Source: Trichomonas tenax (lineage: Eukaryota > Parabasalia > Trichomonadida > Trichomonadidae). Taken from it: a DNA stretch of 12,096 bases. The DNA lies in NCBI GenBank assembly GCA_023091735.1, contig JALKBU010001363.1:1-12096 (forward strand), written 5' to 3'. The notes under the pieces are model-generated. The model was not told the origin of the DNA. It saw nothing but the letters and a program-made list of their open reading frames with translations, and ran no database searches. Positions 6,658 to 12,096 of this stretch are shown here, piece after piece (position 1 is the stretch's first letter; the number at the start of each line of letters is the position of its first letter). The translations under genes and the position numbers were made by a program.

Positions 6658-8724
6658 TCAAAAACCCCGGACCCCGCCCTTAACTGGTTTTGTATCTTTT
6701 GGTTTTGTTACATTCGGATGACGAGGAGGTGGAGTTATTGATTGAATTGGTTTAGTTTCATGTGCCATATTTTCATTTGGCTTTGAACCATTTAACTTAA
6801 AGTTACCTGGTTTAATTCTATTTTGATTTGTTTCTTTTTGTTGTGCTTCTCCCTTCACAATTGCTGGATTAGAAGATATATTAGAATCATTGTTGACTTT
6901 ATGCTTGATAATTTTCTTTTGTGGTGCTTCAATTAGTTTCATTTCATTCATAAGATGTTCTCTGATTGAATCTTCTAAAGATTTTGTTTTGTTTCTAACA
7001 TTTTCATGTGGCTTTTGTTCAATATTTGTTGTATTATTAACAGGAAGTTCATGTTTCTTTATTATTTCATTTTGTTTTATTTCTGGTTTTGGTTTTTCTA
7101 TTTGTTTTAGTTCATTTTCAATTTGTTGATTTTGTTTAATTTCTGTTTTTTGAGTTTCGATTGGTTTTGGTTCTTTCACATTTGAAGTTTCGTGATTTGA
7201 TTCTGTTTTTGTTAATTCATGAACTAATTCGAGATTGTTGTTTAATTTCGCTAAATCTAAAATTGTTAATCCTTTCAAGTTTGATGCATAAACATCAGCT
7301 CCAGCTTTAATAAGCATAATTGCAATTTCTTTGTTGTTATAAGAATATAATAAAGCTGTATTTCCTTTCTTATCAGTAGCATTAATATTAACATTTCCTT
7401 GAAGAATAACTGCGACAATATCTTGCATTTTATGCTCTACTGCATACATCAAAACTGTTTTTTCATCATTATCAGTAGCTTTAATGTCTGCTTCATTTCT
7501 GATCAATTTTCTAGCAAGTTCTAAATTTTCATGAATTATTGCATTAATCAAAGGAGTGATTCCACTTTTGTTTGAGATATTAATACTTGGACCAATGGCT
7601 ATGAACGTCATTGCTATGTTAATAAGTCTTGGATGCATCGAATGCATCAACAATGAGTTATTGTAATTATCTAATATACTTGTGCTTGCCCCAAGTTCGA
7701 CTAATTTAATTGCAATTGGAAGATTCTTTGATTTCAAAGCATACATCAACGGACTTCTTCCATATTGATCTGTAACATTAATCTTTGCATGATTCTGTAG
7801 CAATTGTAAAGCAATCATTGGTATTGTGAGTTCACATGCGAGCATTAATGGAGTAACATCGAAAGAATTTGCATAATTAACATTTGGACCTTTTTCGAAA
7901 AGATAATTCATTAATAATGGAATACCAAAAGGAATTGAACTCAAAAATAATGTGTTGATATCGTATTTCTTTTGTGATGTTAAATAAATGAATATTGTTA
8001 AATCATATTTGCTTATCACTGATGATAAAGCGAATTCAATCATATTTTTGTTATGTATCTGTATTGATGTTTCGAAATCGAGAACTTCTAAAGCACATTC
8101 AAGTGTTGATTTGTCCGGATTAACTAAACCGAAGCATGCAGCAATTATTTCTTTATTTTGACCGAGAATGGAGTTATTCAATGTTTTTCGAGTGATTTCA
8201 GCATTATTTTCTTTGAGATATAAAAACCACTTTTTAGCGCCATATAAGCAGGCCCAGTCGATAAGAGATGTATTATTGATCTTCATATTGATGTTGTTAA
8301 CGACTCTAAGGTTGTCTGTAATGTCGTGGAGAATAGAATATAAAATCGATCCTTTTTCGTGAACTGCCATTATTTCGTCGATCTTTTGTTGATTATTGCG
8401 TTTCATAGCATTCATAATACTCAAAAATGTAGGATTTATTTCGCTTCTGTCTAAACAAACGTCGAATTTATTAATAATTTTGTTATAAAGCGTCAAGTAA
8501 CAATTTAAGTTCCTAAGATTGTAATTACTCGCTCTAAATAGTGTGAAAATGAGAGGATTTAAATCGAAATTGTATTTTTTGTGTTGAATCAAGATCTGAT
8601 TAAACGAATTTTCGACATTATTCGGATTCAAACTGAATAAACTCGTTTGGATTCCGATATAAGGAATGAATTCAATCAGAAGATCGTTGAACGCTTTGTT
8701 TGATACTTGGCTGCCTAAATTCAT
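6658..8724 (-). CDS. DUF3447/ankyrin-repeat protein, 688 aa
   Basis: This intact gene has an ATG start at 8724-8722. The N-terminal half (about residues 90-280) resembles DUF3447, the domain that precedes ankyrin repeats in many trichomonad proteins. Its signs are SLIDWACLYGAKKWFLYL (153-170) and the following ITRKTLNNSI-type helix. Six to seven ankyrin repeats follow at about 289-503, with typical TPLM-A-LL-A-IN patterning, such as GRSPLMYALKSKNLPIAIKL (322-341). The last repeat is partial. The tail (505-688) is low complexity, rich in Lys, Pro, Glu, Gln and Asn, has EIKQN twice (528-532, 548-552), and ends GGVRGF. Ankyrin repeats bind proteins; the partner and role are unknown. There is no signal peptide or membrane segment, so it is probably cytoplasmic. 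The last coding bases (6664-6678) are strikingly GC-rich for this genome. A TCATA Initiator-like match lies 47 nt upstream of the ATG. Confidence 0.95.
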   Translation of the reverse strand: MNLGSQVSNKAFNDLLIEFIPYIGIQTSLFSLNPNNVENSFNQILIQHKKYNFDLNPLIFTLFRASNYNLRNLNCYLTLYNKIINKFDVCLDRSEINPTFLSIMNAMKRNNQQKIDEIMAVHEKGSILYSILHDITDNLRVVNNINMKINNTSLIDWACLYGAKKWFLYLKENNAEITRKTLNNSILGQNKEIIAACFGLVNPDKSTLECALEVLDFETSIQIHNKNMIEFALSSVISKYDLTIFIYLTSQKKYDINTLFLSSIPFGIPLLMNYLFEKGPNVNYANSFDVTPLMLACELTIPMIALQLLQNHAKINVTDQYGRSPLMYALKSKNLPIAIKLVELGASTSILDNYNNSLLMHSMHPRLINIAMTFIAIGPSINISNKSGITPLINAIIHENLELARKLIRNEADIKATDNDEKTVLMYAVEHKMQDIVAVILQGNVNINATDKKGNTALLYSYNNKEIAIMLIKAGADVYASNLKGLTILDLAKLNNNLELVHELTKTESNHETSNVKEPKPIETQKTEIKQNQQIENELKQIEKPKPEIKQNEIIKKHELPVNNTTNIEQKPHENVRNKTKSLEDSIREHLMNEMKLIEAPQKKIIKHKVNNDSNISSNPAIVKGEAQQKETNQNRIKPGNFKLNGSKPNENMAHETKPIQSITPPPRHPNVTKPKDTKPVKGGVRGF

Positions 8725-9184
8725 TTGTCACTTTTTGAGACTGCCTGTAAGATCTATCTGACATCATTTATGAGAGCTTTGAGTGCTGTCGATTGTTTTT
8801 AGCCTTAAATTTTCATTTTTTATTCACCTTTGAATTTTCAAAATTTTTTATTGCCTGTAATGATATAGATTCCCCTTTACAGATTAACTATAAAACTGTT
8901 ACTGAAATTAACTCAATAGGAAATTCTTTCAGATATCGAGTTTTGATTTTCTCGAAATAAAAAATATGTTTTTTAAACCTCATCATCTCAATACATAGAA
9001 AAATCAAAATATAAATGATCAGCAATGGATATTTTAATCAATTTAGTTTAATAATTATTCTAATTTCAAATTTCACAAAATTTAACCAATCTTTAAAAAT
9101 TATATTATACTTTTTATTTATGTAATAAATTTTGATTCACAAAGGAAATTAATATATTTTTCAAAAATCAATAATAAATAGACA
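8725..9184. other. AT-rich spacer, nothing recognised
   Basis: About 460 bp lie between the 3' end of the Sec7 gene and the 5' end of the ankyrin gene, both on the minus strand. It must hold the ankyrin promoter; only a TCATA match (8773-8769, minus strand) stands out. I saw no coding remnant or RNA gene. Confidence 0.45.
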
Positions 9185-9190
9185 TTTATT
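9185..9190 (-). terminator. Poly(A) signal overlapping Sec7 stop codon
   Basis: On the minus strand 9190-9185 reads AATAAA, so the stop codon TAA (9188-9186) lies inside the signal. A TAAA signal that includes the stop codon is a described feature of trichomonad mRNAs, and it supports this being the true 3' end of the gene. Confidence 0.55.
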
Positions 9191-11429
9191 TGTGTGTTGC
9201 TTTGAAGTTATTCACCAAATCAATAATTTCTGGCTTAACTCCGTGTTTCTTTGCTTCAGCAATGCATTCGTTGATTGTTATTTCTCCATAAATGCTCTCC
9301 AAGAACATTGTTACTTCTTCTTTAGATAAATCTTCTTTCTCAATGAAAACCATTGCGACAACTTCTGCAGCAAGTTTCGTTTTCAATTCTTTCTTCTTTG
9401 CCGAGTTAACTGCTGTTGAGTATCCGACTTCCAGCAAATATTTCCAGACCTTGTCGCCCGGTTTCTTTCTGATTACAGCGTATTTAAGTGAATCCACAAG
9501 TGCAAGTTCAGCTGCAATTTCACATATTTCATCACTACGCTTGCAAAGAGATAATAATGATGCAAAAACGGATTTCCACATTATGCTGTCGTCTGGATCA
9601 ACAACAGACAAAATAACAGTGAAGAATGGAACAATGTGAATGACATCTGAAATTTCAGAACATAAAGCAACTGAAGATAATGCTGATGCAAACATTGCTG
9701 AATATTTCCATGCGTGCTTTCCAAAATCAGTGATTGCTTCTTCTAATGTACTGATAGCTTCTTTGGAGCATTTTGGGCCAGATTCTGCAATGATCAGAAG
9801 AAGTGGTCCCCATCCAGATCTTAATCTGTAATGTGAATCCTTGAAGATGAATTTCATATCTTCGATAACTCTCTTTCTGAATCTTGTATCTTCTTTGTTG
9901 CTCCTGAACACAGCAAGAAGAGGCTGAATGAGTCTTTCCTGGTTCTTGAAAGATGGAAGTTCAATTCTGTGATATTTGATATGAGTAAGAACGATTTGTT
10001 GAATGATTGATGCAATCAAGTAATGGATCTGATTGCAATCAGCGCTGATGTAGAACTGAGAGATTTCTTCCCACATGTACCTCCAAACATATCTTGGTCT
10101 GTTGATATTATAACAAGCGACATCAGCAAGTCTTTTGATCATTCTTGTGACTGGTTGCTCCTCTTTCAGCTGTTCGATTGCAAGAGTTGTTTGTGCTTTA
10201 ACGAAATCAAGCAATGAATCATTGTCGATGTTTCTTGTTGAAGCATAAATTTCCTCAGCACCATTGAAAATGAATTCATTGGAAATATGTCTGACAATGA
10301 CTGGCCACAGCCATCGTAATGATGTAGCAACTTCAGAGACACTCCTGCAAAAAGCATCTGAGCATGCTCTTCCTTTGTCTGTGTTTGCAAACTTAACTGA
10401 AAATTTGGCCAATGCATCCAAAATTGTTTCAGCTGTCTGATATAAGAATAACTTTGCAGCAATCTTGAAAGCATGAGACAAACATCTCAAGCAGTTGTTG
10501 AAAACGAATGGATCGGTACTTGGATCGAATGAATTTGACATTATTGCATAGATATTTAAGAGATTATCATCCTTCATTATCTTTGAAAGAACAACTTTGT
10601 TTGTACAGTCATTGACGCCTTTGCATTTATCCAGGAATACCTCATATGTCTGCTCGCGCGTGAAGAACAATTCCTGATGAGTGAACTCAAGTTTGATTTC
10701 ACTGTTCTTAACATCATCGTAAATCTTGTGTAAATCTTTCTTCATTTGTCCAACGAGATTAGAAAACTCTTCAAAGCTCAATCCATGACAAACTTTGAAG
10801 TGTGTATTAGCATAGAGAATGATTGATGAATAAACGATGTTATAAACTTCTTCAGCGCTATCATAATCAGCTATGTTCATTTCATAATACATTTGCGAGA
10901 AAGCAGCAATGATGTTATCGATGTTGCAAAGATCATCGGGGATTTCAATTCTTTGAAGGAAGTCAGCAAATGTTTCAAAGAAGTCTCTTCCTTGCATATC
11001 GAAATTGCAGAAGTATTGATCAAGAGATTCAATGAAATCAATGTTCTCTAAGATCTGTGCAAGTTCATGTTTGTCTAAATCTTTGTTCTTGTACATAAAA
11101 TCATCAATATCTTTTTTAACGTTAGCAACATCATTCTTAGCAATGTAGAAATCAATGCATTCTTGTGGGTTGTTCTTGAAAACAGTTAAACCTTCTTCTT
11201 CGTCATCTGCAATCTTTTGTAAAACGCGCATTTCTGGATTCGTGTAGAAATTGATAAATTCTTCAATAATATTCGTTAATGCTGCAATGGCATATGAATC
11301 ACTGCTTCTTGAAGCTATTTCGATCAATGTATTGAGTATTTTTGTGAAAGCATTCGAAGATTTCTCATTTGAATCGAATCTGCAGAAAATATCAACGAAA
11401 ATGATGCATGAGTTAAGTGTAACATTTAC
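9186..11429 (-). CDS. BIG/Sec7p-type Arf GEF, 5'-truncated
   Basis: Sec7 proteins load GTP onto Arf GTPases at the Golgi and endosomes. The frame is open from a stop at 11432-11430 to TAA at 9188-9186. Numbering below starts at a TTG at 11327. The part before it (11426-11328, with IIFVDIFCRFD) resembles the end of the HUS box. The Sec7 domain covers about 45-210, with NIDNIIAAFSQMYYEMN (135-151) matching the classic IDR-MEAF-YCxxN segment. After it come HDS-type helices: NINRPRYVWRYMWEEI (407-422) and RLRSGWGPLLLI (501-512) match the NRIRL-W-IW and IRSGWK signatures of BIG/Sec7p rather than GBF1. Hallmarks are altered: RLPGE is EIPDD and NTDLHN is ANTHFK. The DCB domain and most of HUS are missing, and no ATG precedes residue 33 (11231-11229). 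An ATG start there would give 681 aa with the Sec7 domain kept. Live gene or recent pseudogene is open; the 3' 2.2 kb has no stop. Confidence 0.85.
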   Translation of the reverse strand, partial: VNVTLNSCIIFVDIFCRFDSNEKSSNAFTKILNTLIEIASRSSDSYAIAALTNIIEEFINFYTNPEMRVLQKIADDEEEGLTVFKNNPQECIDFYIAKNDVANVKKDIDDFMYKNKDLDKHELAQILENIDFIESLDQYFCNFDMQGRDFFETFADFLQRIEIPDDLCNIDNIIAAFSQMYYEMNIADYDSAEEVYNIVYSSIILYANTHFKVCHGLSFEEFSNLVGQMKKDLHKIYDDVKNSEIKLEFTHQELFFTREQTYEVFLDKCKGVNDCTNKVVLSKIMKDDNLLNIYAIMSNSFDPSTDPFVFNNCLRCLSHAFKIAAKLFLYQTAETILDALAKFSVKFANTDKGRACSDAFCRSVSEVATSLRWLWPVIVRHISNEFIFNGAEEIYASTRNIDNDSLLDFVKAQTTLAIEQLKEEQPVTRMIKRLADVACYNINRPRYVWRYMWEEISQFYISADCNQIHYLIASIIQQIVLTHIKYHRIELPSFKNQERLIQPLLAVFRSNKEDTRFRKRVIEDMKFIFKDSHYRLRSGWGPLLLIIAESGPKCSKEAISTLEEAITDFGKHAWKYSAMFASALSSVALCSEISDVIHIVPFFTVILSVVDPDDSIMWKSVFASLLSLCKRSDEICEIAAELALVDSLKYAVIRKKPGDKVWKYLLEVGYSTAVNSAKKKELKTKLAAEVVAMVFIEKEDLSKEEVTMFLESIYGEITINECIAEAKKHGVKPEIIDLVNNFKATHK

Positions 11430-12027
11430 TCAAAACTTGAATCTAAAGTTTTTAAGAAGCAGTTCTTTTCTTAGATTCAATATTCGATATTTATATGTTC
11501 CACGAAATGTGGCGTCTTTATACCCATCAGCTATCAGTGGATGCCCTCTTGAAATAATCGAAATCCATCCAGAAAATACAGTCTACAAATCCGATGGATT
11601 GGTTATATTCGCTGGAGAAAATAATAACACTCTCCATTATGCTTCAGGATATATAACTGGAACATATAAAATCCCCGAGTTTGTAACAATATTATACGAA
11701 TCTTCAATGAGAGAATGCAATATGGAAAATATGGGAAAATTTTTCCTTCTGCGGTGTAGTCCCGCGACCTTCATAACTTTTTATCTGATCAATATTTTTT
11801 CGATTTGAAAGTACTTTCATGTATATATTGATAGTTGTCTATCCAGTGGTATAAGTGGCACAGTCTATATATCTATCAAATCATTGGTTGCATTTCAAAT
11901 CGTCCAAAAATATACGATTTCCAGCATAAATGTATGCGCTACTATGCAGCATGTGATATTTTTATGTGCATTATTGATTCAAATGCCTCTTATACGCTTA
12001 AAATTAAAAATGCAACTAATTCATTAA
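11409..12027 (+). pseudogene. BspA-like LRR protein pseudogene fragment
   Basis: From about 11409 the plus strand encodes BspA-like LRR sequence: SVTFTQNLNLKFLRSSSF, then SGCPLEIIEIHPENTVYKSD and YESSMREC, up to about 11730. A less typical stretch leads to TGA at 11806-11808. The same phase then stays open with GISGTVYIS-like sequence (about 11848-11874) until TAA at 12025-12027. Its 5' part is missing: before 11409 the same DNA encodes the Sec7 protein on the other strand. The open frame's formal start at 11251 is therefore antisense read-through, not the real beginning. It is a different region of a BspA-like protein from the pair at 2481-4316, since it does not align with them in an obvious way. 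A second frame is open from about 11836 to the window end, so a further shift cannot be excluded. Confidence 0.7.
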
Positions 12028-12096
12028 TTGATTTGAGGGCGATTATACACATGAAAGTTATTGAATTTGATGTGATTTGGATTTGCAGCTGTAATA

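Noticed and set aside
10166..10474. 102-aa minus-strand open frame in another phase
   Set aside because: It is a shadow inside the Sec7 gene, which is continuous and conserved in its own phase.
11251..11408. 5' part of the plus-strand 185-aa open frame
   Set aside because: This part is antisense to conserved HUS/Sec7-proximal coding and has no LRR character. The real LRR sequence begins only at about 11409.
11328..11460. A spliced upstream exon rescuing the Sec7 N-terminus
   Set aside because: The minus strand here has no match to the trichomonad intron 3' motif (ACTAACACACAG), and no minus-strand frame coding for DCB/HUS is seen up to the window end.

Overview
This window reads as nuclear DNA of a parabasalid protist, either Trichomonas vaginalis or a close relative such as Tritrichomonas. 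The DNA is AT-rich and the intact genes are intronless. Adjacent sequences encode BspA-like leucine-rich-repeat (LRR) proteins and a DUF3447/ankyrin protein, two families that are greatly expanded in trichomonads. There is also a eukaryotic Rab GTPase, a BIG-type Sec7 protein and a nuclear-type tRNA. TCATTA motifs resembling the trichomonad Initiator, and TAAA/AATAAA poly(A) signals at or just after stop codons, fit the same group. The species is inference; nothing here separates the trichomonad genera.

Layout. 1-1579 has no convincing gene, but holds three hairpins and a small CpG-rich patch. 1580-1939 (-) is an unrecognised 119-aa protein gene. 2481-4316 is a hidden pair of BspA-like LRR pseudogenes arranged head to head. 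The minus copy keeps one frame for 213 codons with four internal TAA stops. The plus copy has three slips at A/T runs and one TGA. A short Ser-rich coding remnant (4343-4510, -) follows. A tRNA-Ala(UGC) gene (4799-4870, -) lies 86 bp from a divergent, intact Rab GTPase gene (4957-5544, +), whose catalytic Gln is replaced by Ala. 5952-6288 (-) is a frameshifted coding remnant. 6658-8724 (-) is an intact 688-aa DUF3447/ankyrin protein with a charged low-complexity tail. 9186-11429 (-) encodes the HUS-end, Sec7 and HDS parts of a BIG/Sec7p-type Arf exchange factor that has lost its 5' part. It abuts a third BspA-like pseudogene (about 11409-12027, +) at a sharp junction.

Functional theme. The Rab and the Sec7 protein both belong to Golgi/endosomal vesicle traffic, but they are 3.6 kb apart on opposite strands and nothing shows co-regulation. 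The rest is the gene-family turnover typical of trichomonad genomes: three decayed surface-LRR copies, two smaller coding remnants and one truncated housekeeping-type gene. I did not find a new multi-gene system. The observations most worth following are the inverted BspA pair, the Sec7/BspA breakpoint and the Gln-less Rab.
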